The notes beneath the pieces were generated by a model. It saw only the letters and a list, made by a program, of their open reading frames with translations, was not told where the DNA came from and searched no databases. This document shows, in pieces, positions 27,481 through 35,840 of a stretch of DNA of 40,028 bases; position 1 is the stretch's first letter, and each line of letters opens with the position of its first letter. Position numbers and translations under genes: made by a program. This stretch comes from Chloroflexota bacterium (lineage in GTDB: Bacteria; Chloroflexota; Anaerolineae; Aggregatilineales; Aggregatilineaceae), in assembly GCA_012729765.1 (NCBI GenBank), contig JAAYCM010000105.1:1-40028 (forward strand), given 5' to 3'.

Positions 27481-28257
27481 ATGACGATGAGCATCCTGGA
27501 TTTGTTTCGTCTCGACGGCAAAGTCGCGCTGGTGACCGGGGCCAGCCAGGGCCTCGGCCAGGGCATGTCGGTCGGGCTGGCCGAAGCCGGGGCCGATATC
27601 GTGGGCCTGGATCGCACCGAAGACTGCCACGAAACCTGCGCCGAAGTCGAAGCGCTGGGCCGCCGGTTCCTCAACCTGAAGCTCGATCTGCTCCAGGCGA
27701 CCGTTGCCGATCTCGATGCGGCGGTGCAGCAGGTCGTAGACGCCTTCGGGCGGATCGATATCCTGGTCAACAACGCCGGGATCATCCGCCGCGCCCCGGC
27801 GCTCGACTATTCCGAGCAGGACTGGGACGACGTGCTGCAAATCAATCTCAAGGTCGCCTTCTTCCTCTCGCAGGCCGCCGCACGCCGCATGAAAGATCAG
27901 GGTGGCGGCAAGATCATCAACATCGCCTCAATGCTGTCGTGGCAGGGCGGCATCCTGATCCCGTCCTACACGGCGGCCAAGAGCGGCATCGCGGGTATCA
28001 CGCGCGCGCTGGCGAACGAGTGGGCCGCGCTGGGCATCAACGTCAATGCGATCGCACCCGGCTATATGGCGACCGCTAACACCGCCCCGCTGCGCGCCGA
28101 TGCCGCCCGCAGTGAGGCGATCATGGCCCGCATCCCGGCGGGCCGCTGGGGCACACCTCAGGATCTCAAGGGCCTGACGGTCTACATGGCCTCGCCCGCG
28201 TCCGACTATATGCACGGCGCGATCGTGCCGCTCGACGGGGCCTGGCTGGCACGCTAG
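27481..28257 (+). CDS. kduD: 2-deoxy-D-gluconate 3-dehydrogenase / KDG 5-dehydrogenase
   Basis: 258 aa short-chain dehydrogenase. TGASQGLGQGM at the N-terminus binds NAD(H), NNAGIIRR follows, and Tyr163 and Lys167 form the YxxxK catalytic pair in SYTAAKSG. The C-terminal part (ANEWAALGINVNAIAPGYM, RIPAGRWG, DGAWLAR) is almost the same as in known KduD. It reduces the KduI product to 2-keto-3-deoxygluconate. The gene begins 8 bp after kduI; an ATG two codons in (27487) is also possible. Confidence 0.95.
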   Translation: MTMSILDLFRLDGKVALVTGASQGLGQGMSVGLAEAGADIVGLDRTEDCHETCAEVEALGRRFLNLKLDLLQATVADLDAAVQQVVDAFGRIDILVNNAGIIRRAPALDYSEQDWDDVLQINLKVAFFLSQAAARRMKDQGGGKIINIASMLSWQGGILIPSYTAAKSGIAGITRALANEWAALGINVNAIAPGYMATANTAPLRADAARSEAIMARIPAGRWGTPQDLKGLTVYMASPASDYMHGAIVPLDGAWLAR

Positions 28258-28280
28258 CACTACTTCAGACTCGATCACAG

Positions 28281-28314
28281 CGGGGCAGGCGCGTTAGCTG
28301 GCGAACCTGCCCCG
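28281..28314 (+). other. GC-rich hairpin between kduD and the DUF6807 gene
   Basis: CGGGGCAGG (28281-28289) pairs with CCTGCCCCG (28306-28314). Only TTCTCATCTC follows, so it is a poor intrinsic terminator. It may weaken read-through or protect the upstream mRNA. Confidence 0.5.
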
Positions 28315-28336
28315 TTCTCATCTCACAGGGGGCGCG

Positions 28337-29248
28337 ATGTCACGCTTGCAGATGGTTCACACCCTGGGCCGTCACGTCGATCTGGCGTGGGGCGAACAGC
28401 CGCTCTTCCGCTACGTCTACCAGCCCGATACGCCGTCCCTCGAATCGCCGCGCCCCTACTTTCACCCGCTCCATACCCTGGCCGGAGATGTGATCACCGG
28501 CTTTCGGCCCAACGATCACCGCTGGCATCACGGCCTCTCGATGACCGTCGCCTATCTCTCCGGCGAGAATTTCTGGGGCGGCGTCACCTACCAGGACGGG
28601 GGTTATGTCCAGCTCAACAACAATGGGCGGCAGCAGCACACGGCCTGGGACGCGCTGACCTGTGACGGCGAGCAGGCCGCGCTCGACGAGCGCCTGACGT
28701 GGCTCACCCACGCGGGCGAGGTATGGTTCGAGGAACAGCGGCGGATCGGCGTTTCTGCCAGCGCGATCACGGCGGACGCCTGGAGCCTGGAGCTTGGCCT
28801 GCGGCTGCGCAACGTGACCCATCAGCCGCTCGTCTTGGGATCGCCCACCACCCAGGGGCGGCCCAACGCGGGCTACGGCGGCCTGACGTGGCGCGGCGCA
28901 CGCGACCTGACACGCGGCACGATCCAGATCGAGAGCGGGCTGATCGCGCACGGCGACGAGGAGCCGCTCATGGGGCAGCGCGGGCGGTGGCTGGCCTACA
29001 CCGGGCGGCACGACGGCGCAGAGCGTGCCAGCACGATCATCCTGGTCGATCAGCCCGGCAACCCGCGCTATCCGAATCGCTGGTTCGTGCGCGCCAAAGA
29101 AGCTCCCTATGCCAGCTTCGCGCTGTTCTTCGACCAAACGTACACCCTGGAGCCGGGCGCTGAGCTGGCCCTCACCTACCGCCTGATCGTCGTCAGCGGC
29201 GCCCCCGACGCCATCCAGATCGAAGCGCTGATCGCCGATCCCACCTAA
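28337..29248 (+). CDS. DUF6807 (PmoA-like) family protein
   Basis: 303 aa. The order of features matches the family once labelled PmoA (not the methane monooxygenase subunit): FRYVYQP near the start, SPRPYFHPLHTLAGDVIT, RPNDHRWHHGLSM, then NFWGG. It is a predicted all-beta protein without signal peptide or membrane segment. No reaction is established for it as far as I know; members often lie in carbohydrate-use loci. Its His-rich RPNDHRWHHG segment looks like a conserved ligand or active-site region. It follows kduD after an 80-bp gap and its last 4 bp overlap the convergent AEC transporter gene. Confidence 0.8.
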   Translation: MSRLQMVHTLGRHVDLAWGEQPLFRYVYQPDTPSLESPRPYFHPLHTLAGDVITGFRPNDHRWHHGLSMTVAYLSGENFWGGVTYQDGGYVQLNNNGRQQHTAWDALTCDGEQAALDERLTWLTHAGEVWFEEQRRIGVSASAITADAWSLELGLRLRNVTHQPLVLGSPTTQGRPNAGYGGLTWRGARDLTRGTIQIESGLIAHGDEEPLMGQRGRWLAYTGRHDGAERASTIILVDQPGNPRYPNRWFVRAKEAPYASFALFFDQTYTLEPGAELALTYRLIVVSGAPDAIQIEALIADPT

Positions 29249-30198
29249 AAAAGCTCCGGATTCAGGATGAAATACACTGCGTAGATCACGATTGATACGA
29301 CGGTGTGAAACGTGAGCGTGTTGTTGACATAGCGCCGTTCCTCGCTCGGCCCTGGCCGCATATACAGCGGGATGATGAACGGCGGCGGCAGGATCAGCAG
29401 TGTGAACAGCCCGGCCTCGAACGGTTTGCCCAGGCCCAGCAGCCCGCGAATCAGCACCGCGTTGAGCAGCAGCGCCAGCGGGATCACAATCGCCAGCCGG
29501 ATGCCCGTCACCAGCGCCGCCTCGCGCATCCCGTGCCGGTCGAACCGGATGCCATAGCCGACGATGATCAGGATCAGCGGGATCGTCATATTGCTCAGGA
29601 ATTCGAGCGTCGCCATGATGCCGCCGGTCCCCGCGCTGTCATACAGGAAATCGCGCGCGCCCAGCAGATTCAGCCCGATCCCGGCCAGAATCCCGATGAT
29701 CACCGGCGAGGTGATGAACGCACTGAGAATCTGCCGGGGATGGGTCAGGCTGTCGCGCTTCATCAGCAGCAGCCCCAGAAACACGAACCAGATGAACAGC
29801 TCGTGCCCCAGGTCCATCAGCGCGATATAGCCGATATTCTCCAGCCCATACGCGCTGCCGAACAGGCTCACGCCCAGCATCCCATACTCGAAGCCGGTCA
29901 TCAGGAACGGGAAGTATTCGCGCTGCACACTGAGCCGGCGCTTCAGCCCCCATCCCAATACCAGCATCGCCACGCAGACGCCGAAGATTGTTACGAAGAT
30001 CGCGATGTATTCGGTCTTTAGCTCCAGGTTGAGGAACGAGATAAACAGCACCGCCGGCAGTGCCAGGTTGACCACGATCTTACGCAGGTCGTCTACCGTG
30101 TTTTCGGCCAGAAAACGGCTGCGGCGAATCCAGTAGCCGAGCGCGATCAAGAGGATGATCGGCACGACGCGGTTGATGATCAGAGTCGTTTGATCCAT
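29245..30198 (-). CDS. AEC (auxin efflux carrier) family transporter
   Basis: 317 aa membrane protein with about ten hydrophobic segments spread over the whole length and the family-like halves, each with a polar break inside a membrane helix (e.g. NLALPAVLFISFLNLELK in the first half). Relatives move small organic acids such as malate or malonate, or auxin in plants, driven by ion gradients. The substrate here is unknown; its place beside the uronide genes but on the other strand allows a sugar acid as a guess only. The ribosome-binding site is weak (AAAGG about 12 bp ahead). Tail-to-tail overlap of 4 bp with the DUF6807 gene. Confidence 0.82.
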   Translation of the reverse strand: MDQTTLIINRVVPIILLIALGYWIRRSRFLAENTVDDLRKIVVNLALPAVLFISFLNLELKTEYIAIFVTIFGVCVAMLVLGWGLKRRLSVQREYFPFLMTGFEYGMLGVSLFGSAYGLENIGYIALMDLGHELFIWFVFLGLLLMKRDSLTHPRQILSAFITSPVIIGILAGIGLNLLGARDFLYDSAGTGGIMATLEFLSNMTIPLILIIVGYGIRFDRHGMREAALVTGIRLAIVIPLALLLNAVLIRGLLGLGKPFEAGLFTLLILPPPFIIPLYMRPGPSEERRYVNNTLTFHTVVSIVIYAVYFILNPELF

Positions 30199-30437
30199 AG
30201 GGAAGCTGCCTTTGGGATGATACGCACACCACCGGGCGGTTCACATCCGCGCCCGGCGCTCGCACACCATTGTACCCAACGCGCCGCCGTGCGCTCAACC
30301 GAGGCGCTATTGGATTTCAGATTGTCAATACTTCTCTACATCACTCGCATAAAGAAAAAATATTTCTCATGATAAAATGAAAAACGTGGGGTTTCCTCGC
30401 CTCTCTCCGTCCTCCAATATAGAGAAAGAGAAATCCG

Positions 30438-31265
30438 ATGGCCATATCACCTGTTGTGCGATCCGATCCGAGTGTCGAGGTCCAGCAAGCCGCCGAATCC
30501 TATTCTCTCGAGCAAGCCCGCGAAGAACTCATCAATACGGAAAAATGGATCAAGGCTATCCTGGCCCGTCTCGAACCTCACCTACCCACCCACCGTCCGC
30601 TCAAAGTGCTCGACGTCGGCGCAGCCCAGGGGCGCGCCCTGATCGCCCTAACGCGCCAGGGGCACGAGGCTTACGGCGTCGAGCCCTGGGCGCAGGCACG
30701 TGAAGTCGCCGCCCACTTGGCCGCCGCCGAAGGAGTCGAAATCACGCTGCGCGGCGGCACCGCTGAGAATATCCCCTATGACAACAGTTTCTTCGACCTC
30801 GTGTTGGCAACCAGCGTGATCGAGCATGTCGATGATGTCAGGCAGTCCTTCCGCGAGATCAGCCGGGTGCTCAAACCGGGGGGCCTCTTCTGGTTCAACT
30901 CGGCCAGTGCGCTGTGTCCCCGCCAGGACGAGATTACCGGGTTCCCGCTGTTCGGCTGGTATCCCGACCCACTGAAGCGCCGCATCATGAACTGGGCGAA
31001 GATCCACCGCCCCGCGCTGGTCGGGCATACCGAGCACCCCGCGATCAACTGGTGGACGCCCTGGAAGGCGCGCCGCCTGCTGCGCCGTGCTGGCTTCAGC
31101 ACCATCTGGGATCGCTGGGAGCTGCGGCGGCCCTCAGAGGGAGCGAACGGCTGGCGGGCGCACGCGATCGGCATCGCCCAGCGCAACCCGATCGTCCGGC
31201 TGGCGGGGGATGTGGTCATCACCGGCTGCTCCTACGCCGCGCGCAAGGACAGCGCCCCACTCTAG
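30438..31265 (+). CDS. Class I SAM-dependent methyltransferase
   Basis: 275 aa. Motif I, VLDVGAAQGRAL, is at about residues 57-68; the acidic ribose contact is in YGVEPW, and LVLATSVIEHVDDVRQSF plus VLKPGGLFWFNSAS are the later methyltransferase motifs. The acceptor cannot be predicted; the fold is shared by UbiE-, lipid-, small-molecule- and sugar-modifying enzymes. An N-terminal helix of about 50 residues precedes the fold. AGAAAGAG lies about 8 bp upstream of the ATG. It is alone in its transcript: an AT-rich 240-bp region precedes it and a strong terminator follows. Confidence 0.87.
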   Translation: MAISPVVRSDPSVEVQQAAESYSLEQAREELINTEKWIKAILARLEPHLPTHRPLKVLDVGAAQGRALIALTRQGHEAYGVEPWAQAREVAAHLAAAEGVEITLRGGTAENIPYDNSFFDLVLATSVIEHVDDVRQSFREISRVLKPGGLFWFNSASALCPRQDEITGFPLFGWYPDPLKRRIMNWAKIHRPALVGHTEHPAINWWTPWKARRLLRRAGFSTIWDRWELRRPSEGANGWRAHAIGIAQRNPIVRLAGDVVITGCSYAARKDSAPL

Positions 31266-31295
31266 CAACCACCCGATCTCAGCATGATTGCCTGT

Positions 31296-31330
31296 ATCTA
31301 TCACCGTCTCCGCACGGTGATAGATTTTTT
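31296..31330 (+). terminator. Intrinsic terminator after the methyltransferase gene
   Basis: ATCTATCACCGT (31296-31307) and ACGGTGATAGAT (31314-31325) form a perfect 12-bp stem with a six-base loop, followed by TTTTT. It is the best plus-strand terminator in the window. Confidence 0.93.
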
Positions 31331-31449
31331 GCGGCCCGCCGCCGCCCGCATCGTGATCGGTTGGGCGCGGCCTTCTCCCGTGCGCTATACTTCTGCATGG
31401 TCACATACACCAATAGTTTAGTTTGACACGCACCACTTGAGGAGAATAT

Positions 31450-32439
31450 ATGATGAACTATCGTGAACTGGGCCGGACCGGGTGGAAAGTTTCCGAAGTC
31501 AGCTTCGGCGCGTGGGCGATCGGCGGGGCCTGGGGCGAGGTCGATGACCGTGAATCGCTGGCCGCGCTGCACCGCGCGATCGATCTCGGCGTCAACTTCA
31601 TCGACACGGCTGATGTCTACGGCGACGGGCGCAGCGAGCGGCTGATCGCCCAGGTGCGCAAAGAGCGCAGCGAGCAGATTTATGTCGCCACCAAAGCGGG
31701 CCGCCGCCTGGACCCGCACGTCGCGGAAGGCTATAACAGCCGCGAAACCCTGACCAGCTTCATCGAGCGCAGCCTGAAAAACCTGGATACCGACAGCCTC
31801 GACCTCGTCCAGCTTCACTGCCCGCCCACTGATGTCTACTATATGCCGGAAGTGTTCGGCACCCTGGATGACCTGGTCCAGCAGGGCAAGATTAAGCACT
31901 ACGGCGTTAGCGTCGAGAAGGTCGAAGAGGCGCTCAAGGCCATCGAGTATCCGAACGTGAAGACGGTCCAGATCATTTTCAACATGTTCCGCATGCGCCC
32001 CGCCGAGCGTTTCTTCCCCGAAGCCCAGCGCCGCCAGGTCGGTATCCTGGCGCGTGTCCCGCTCGCCAGCGGGATGCTGACCGGCAAGATGACGCGCCAG
32101 ACCAGCTTTTCCACCGACGATCATCGCCACTTCAACCGCTACGGCGAGTCCTTCGACCGGGGCGAAACCTTCTCCGGTGTCGATTACGAAACCGGGCTGG
32201 AAGCGGTCGAGGAGCTGAAGCAGATCAAGCCGGAAGATATGACCATGGCGCAGTTCGCGCTGCGCTGGATTCTGATGTTCGACGCCATCACCTGTGTCAT
32301 TCCGGGGGCCAAGCGCCCGTCCCAGGCTGAGGACAACGTCCGGGCCGCCGAGATGCCGCCGCTCAGCGACACGGTGATGCAGCAGGTGCAGGCCGTCTAC
32401 GACCGCTACATCCGCGCGCAGGTCCACCCGCGCTGGTAA
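31450..32439 (+). CDS. Aldo/keto reductase
   Basis: 329 aa TIM-barrel oxidoreductase using NADPH. The catalytic tetrad is complete: Asp52 and Tyr57 in FIDTADVYGDGRSE, Lys82 in VATKAGR, and His123 in LVQLHCPP. The C-terminal cofactor-binding segment CVIPGAKRPSQAEDN is also seen. The group is the YghZ/YccK-like bacterial AKR type; the substrate is unknown. GAGGAG precedes the ATG at 31450. TATACT at 31386-31391, 19 bp after TTGGGC, is a weak promoter candidate. The gene ends one base before the convergent btuD gene. Confidence 0.92.
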   Translation: MMNYRELGRTGWKVSEVSFGAWAIGGAWGEVDDRESLAALHRAIDLGVNFIDTADVYGDGRSERLIAQVRKERSEQIYVATKAGRRLDPHVAEGYNSRETLTSFIERSLKNLDTDSLDLVQLHCPPTDVYYMPEVFGTLDDLVQQGKIKHYGVSVEKVEEALKAIEYPNVKTVQIIFNMFRMRPAERFFPEAQRRQVGILARVPLASGMLTGKMTRQTSFSTDDHRHFNRYGESFDRGETFSGVDYETGLEAVEELKQIKPEDMTMAQFALRWILMFDAITCVIPGAKRPSQAEDNVRAAEMPPLSDTVMQQVQAVYDRYIRAQVHPRW

Positions 32440-32440
32440 G

Positions 32441-33301
32441 TTAGGGGGCTGCGTGGGCGACTTCGGACGCGTCCGGCACGGGCGCTCCGTCCAGCACCGC
32501 CAGCCGCAGATAGCCGGTCACCGGATCAGGATAGGAGCGGGTGTTCACGCCGTAAGCGGTCCGCAGCGGACCAGGGCTGAGCACCCGCTCCGGCGTTCCG
32601 TCGGTCAGCACGCGCCCCTCGTGCAGCAAAACCAACCGGTCGCAGAAGCGCGCCGCCAGTTCCAGATCGTGCACCGCCGCCACCGCGCCGAGTTGCCCCT
32701 GCCGGACCAGGTCGCGCACCAGTTCCAGCACACCGATCTGGTGCTGCAGGTCGAGATTGGCGGTCGGCTCGTCGAGCAGCAGCAGGCGCGGCTCCTGGGC
32801 CAGGGCGCGCGCGATCAGCACCCGCTGGCGCTCGCCGCCACTCAGCGTCCCGATCAGCCGGTCGGCCAGGGCCAGCGTCCCGGTGCGGCGCAGTGCCTCA
32901 GTCACGATCTGCCGGTCGCGCGCCGTCTCGATCTGGAAGCGTCCCAGGTGTGGGTTGCGCCCCATCAACGCGATCTGCTGCACCGTGAACGGGAAGTCGA
33001 GCGCGGTGATCTGCGGCACGTGCGCCACCTGCTGCGCGATCGCCCGCGCCGAATAGCGCGCCAACGGTCGCCCGGCCAGCGTAATCGGCCCCTGCGCGCC
33101 GCTCCACAGCCCGCCGATCACCTTGAGCAGTGTCGATTTCCCCGCGCCGTTAGGACCGATCAGCCCCACCAGTTCGCCCGCCGCCACCGAGAATGTGATC
33201 CCGCACAGGATCGCCTGCCCGTCGCGGCTGTAGCTGATCGGCCCGGCGTGCAGCAGGGGCGCATCCGGCGCGCGGTAGCCGTTATTCCGTGTCTGCTTCA
33301 T
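32441..33301 (-). CDS. btuD: Vitamin B12 ABC importer ATPase
   Basis: 286 aa ABC ATPase of the FecE/BtuD group. Walker A GPNGAGKST, Q-loop in HVPQITALDFPF, signature LSGGERQRVLIARAL, Walker B LLLLDEPTANLD. Such ATPases also serve iron-siderophore and heme importers; cobalamin is inferred from the riboswitch ahead of the operon and the btuF fusion. The ATG at 33301 has AGGAAG 8 bp upstream and overlaps the end of the btuF gene by 20 bp; the open frame to 33379 lies wholly inside that gene. Last gene of the operon, ending one base from the convergent aldo/keto reductase. Confidence 0.88.
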   Translation of the reverse strand: MKQTRNNGYRAPDAPLLHAGPISYSRDGQAILCGITFSVAAGELVGLIGPNGAGKSTLLKVIGGLWSGAQGPITLAGRPLARYSARAIAQQVAHVPQITALDFPFTVQQIALMGRNPHLGRFQIETARDRQIVTEALRRTGTLALADRLIGTLSGGERQRVLIARALAQEPRLLLLDEPTANLDLQHQIGVLELVRDLVRQGQLGAVAAVHDLELAARFCDRLVLLHEGRVLTDGTPERVLSPGPLRTAYGVNTRSYPDPVTGYLRLAVLDGAPVPDASEVAHAAP

Positions 33302-34649
33302 CGTCCACTTCCTCAAACGCATCGGGATACAGCGCGCGGGCCACGTCCTCGACGCCCAGCACGATATACTGGCTGACATTGGTCATGTGTGCGTCCACGA
33401 TTGGGATCACGCGCCCGGCCTGCACGGCGCGCAGCGTACGAAACGCCTCGTTTGCCTCGAACACCGCCGCCGGATCGTCCTCACCGGAGAACCACCCGCC
33501 AAGCAGGATCACGTCGGGATCGGCGCTCAGCACAAATTCGGCGTTAACCAGCGGATACGGCCCCAGGTCCGCCTCAGCAGCGACGTTGATTCCGCCCGCC
33601 AGCGTGATGATCTCATCGACTGTGCTGCCCGGCCCATAGGTGATCCCGCCCGGCTCATAGTAGAGCACACGTACCGGCGCTTCATCGGCCACCGCCGCGC
33701 GGACCGCTTCCAACCGTGCGTCCATCTCCGCGATCATCTCCGCCGCGCGCGCCTCTTCACCGGTCGCTTCGCCCAGCAGCCGGATATTGGCCCGAATCTC
33801 GTCCAGCGTGTTGAACTCGACCAGCACAAAGACCGGCACGTCCGCATCGAGCAGTTGATCGAGCGCCGCCGGGTTGCTGTAAGCGGCCAGGATCACGAGA
33901 TCGGCTTCCAGGCTGATCAGGTACTCCAGGCTGCCGGACAGGTCGGTGTAGGGAATCCCTTCAAGCTGCCCGGCGATATTGCTGATGGCCGGGTCATCGG
34001 CGAAATACGTCACGCCCAGCAGCCGCTCCGGCCCGATCAGCTCCAGCAGAATCTCGTCCGATCCGAGCGTGGCCGAGGCGATGCGCTGCGGCGGCGTCTC
34101 GATCAGCACCTCGCGCCCCAGCCCATCGATCACCGTGCGCGGGAAGTCTGCCGCGCGGCCCTCGCCGCAGATCGTCTCGAACGGAATCGTGGGCGGCGGG
34201 GCGGCGTTGGGATCGGCGCTGTCGCGCCACCACCAGCCCTCGACATCGCCGCTGCTTACCGCCGTGCGCTCGGCCCCGATCGGGCTGTACTGCCACGCAC
34301 CGCCGCTGAGCCGGAAGTATGACCAGTAGGCGCACGATTCACCGCCCATGCACTGGCAGAAGCAGTGCTCGCCGGGCGGGGTGCAGCCGGTCGCCCCGAT
34401 GCGGCAGAAGGTCGTGCCCATCGAGCCGCGCTCGCTGAGAATCTCCAGGCCGGTCGCCGCGAGCGCGTCCGCGCCGGTTGGCTCGTCATCGGGCAGCGCC
34501 ACACAAAATGTCTGCGGCTGGCCGTCCGCGCCCTGGATCACCACACCGACCCGGATCGCGTCATCGTCCTGGGCCTGCGCCGCCCCACTCCACAGCAGCG
34601 CCGCGCCGAAAACCGCGACTAACAGGGGGATAATTCGCCGTGTACACAT
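33282..34649 (-). CDS. btuF: Vitamin B12-binding protein with extra N-terminal DUF4430-like domain
   Basis: 455 aa. A signal peptide (1-26, ending AAQAQ) is followed by a Cys-rich domain at about 31-142, with TGADALAATGLEIL, Cys at 49, 82, 89, 96, 98, 100 and 106, a YWSYFRLSGGAWQYSP segment and GDVEGWWW. I read this as a DUF4430-type domain, related to the C-terminal part of transcobalamin. From about 168 a BtuF/FhuD-type binding domain follows (PPQRIASATLGSDEILLELI, VILLGGWFSGEDDP). The ATG at 34649 has GAGGAAGG just upstream; the frame open to 34694 overlaps btuC. Usual BtuF is about 270-350 aa, so the N-terminal domain is an addition. It should bind corrinoid outside the membrane for BtuCD. 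Confidence 0.87.
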   Translation of the reverse strand: MCTRRIIPLLVAVFGAALLWSGAAQAQDDDAIRVGVVIQGADGQPQTFCVALPDDEPTGADALAATGLEILSERGSMGTTFCRIGATGCTPPGEHCFCQCMGGESCAYWSYFRLSGGAWQYSPIGAERTAVSSGDVEGWWWRDSADPNAAPPPTIPFETICGEGRAADFPRTVIDGLGREVLIETPPQRIASATLGSDEILLELIGPERLLGVTYFADDPAISNIAGQLEGIPYTDLSGSLEYLISLEADLVILAAYSNPAALDQLLDADVPVFVLVEFNTLDEIRANIRLLGEATGEEARAAEMIAEMDARLEAVRAAVADEAPVRVLYYEPGGITYGPGSTVDEIITLAGGINVAAEADLGPYPLVNAEFVLSADPDVILLGGWFSGEDDPAAVFEANEAFRTLRAVQAGRVIPIVDAHMTNVSQYIVLGVEDVARALYPDAFEEVDDEADTE

Positions 34650-34660
34650 AATCGCCTTCC

Positions 34661-35803
34661 TCAAAAAACCGCGATCCGGCGGCGGTTGCGCCACAGCAGC
34701 AGCAAGAAGAACGGCCCGCCGACCAGCGCCGTAACCGTCCCGACCGGCAGCAGCTCCGGCGCGATCACCGTGCGGGCGACCGCATCAGCCAGCACCAGGA
34801 ACGCCGCGCCCCCCAGCAGGCTCGCCGGGAGCAGCACACGGTGATCCGGCCCGATAATCAGCCGCAAAATATGCGGCACGATCAGCCCGACGAAGCTGAT
34901 CGACCCGGCCACGCTGACCGCCGACGCCGTGAGCAGACTCGCCAGCGCCAGCACGATCAACCGGGTGCGGGCGACATTGACGCCCAACGCCTGCGCGCTC
35001 TCCTCACCGATCAACAGCAGGTTAAGATCGCGACTGTAGAGCAGGATCAGGCCCGCCGCCGCGAGAATCGGCCACTGGATCACGCGGAAATAATCCCAGC
35101 CGCGCCCTTCCAGGCTGCCCACCAGCCACGTGAGCACGGTGCGCATCGCGTTGAAATCCGCCGTGCGCAGCAGCAGCACCGAGGTCAGCGCACCCAACAC
35201 CGCGTTGAGCGCGATCCCGGCCAGCAGCAGCGCCGCCAGGTTGGTCCGCCCGCGCTGGAGCGACAACACATATACCGCCAGCGCAGCCAGCATCGCGCCG
35301 ATGAAGGCGGCGACCGGCACCCGCCACAGCGCCGCGCCAAGCGGCCCCGCGCCAAACAGCCACGCGCTGCCCAACGAAGCGGCCTGCGTCACGGCCAGCA
35401 CCACGCCCAGGGACGCGCCCGCGCTCACACCGATCACGCCCGGATCGGCGAGCGGGTTGCGGAACAGGCCCTGCATCGCCGCCCCCGCGCACGCCAGCGC
35501 CGCCCCGACCAGCGCCGCGACCATCAGCCCCGGCAGGCGCACCAGCGTCACGATCCGATACGTGGCCGAGGATGCATCCACCCCGCGATCCGCGCCCGCG
35601 TATTGCAGCAGCGCGTCGGCCACATCGCCGTAAGGGATACGCGTCGGGCCGGTGGCCGCGCCATACGTCAGGGCGGCGAACAGCAGCCCCAGCAGCGCCC
35701 CGCAGATGATCAGCAGGCGCGGCACAACACCCAGCCCTGCCAGCAAAAACGCCGGGCGCGGGCGCGAAGCGGAATCGGAAGGAGAAAGCACGGCGCTGCT
35801 CAT
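34661..35803 (-). CDS. btuC: Vitamin B12 ABC importer permease (FecCD family)
   Basis: 380 aa membrane protein with about ten hydrophobic segments. FecCD hallmarks are GAALACAGAAMQGLFRNPLA near residue 100, DPGVIGVSAGASLG, and close to the end GSISFVGLIVPHILRLIIG. An N-terminal extension of about 25 residues precedes the first segment. The start at 35803 has AGGA about 5 bp upstream and follows the cobalamin riboswitch by some 40 bp. It is the first gene of the operon; btuF begins 11 bp after its stop. Iron-chelate permeases share this family, so the B12 call rests on the riboswitch. Confidence 0.9.
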   Translation of the reverse strand: MSSAVLSPSDSASRPRPAFLLAGLGVVPRLLIICGALLGLLFAALTYGAATGPTRIPYGDVADALLQYAGADRGVDASSATYRIVTLVRLPGLMVAALVGAALACAGAAMQGLFRNPLADPGVIGVSAGASLGVVLAVTQAASLGSAWLFGAGPLGAALWRVPVAAFIGAMLAALAVYVLSLQRGRTNLAALLLAGIALNAVLGALTSVLLLRTADFNAMRTVLTWLVGSLEGRGWDYFRVIQWPILAAAGLILLYSRDLNLLLIGEESAQALGVNVARTRLIVLALASLLTASAVSVAGSISFVGLIVPHILRLIIGPDHRVLLPASLLGGAAFLVLADAVARTVIAPELLPVGTVTALVGGPFFLLLLWRNRRRIAVF

Positions 35804-35840
35804 ACGTCCTGTCGGTGTGACGTGGCATCAGGGGGCGAAT

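Noticed and set aside
26361..27785. 474-aa minus-strand open frame across ogl, kduI and kduD
   Set aside because: Spans three well-identified genes on the other strand and has no domain of its own.
28281..28314. Intrinsic terminator ending the uronide operon before the DUF6807 gene
   Set aside because: The stem is good but no U run follows, so it is listed only as a hairpin.
31423..31451. TTGACA followed by AT-rich bases before the aldo/keto reductase gene
   Set aside because: A -10 box at the right distance would fall on the start codon and put the transcript start inside the gene.
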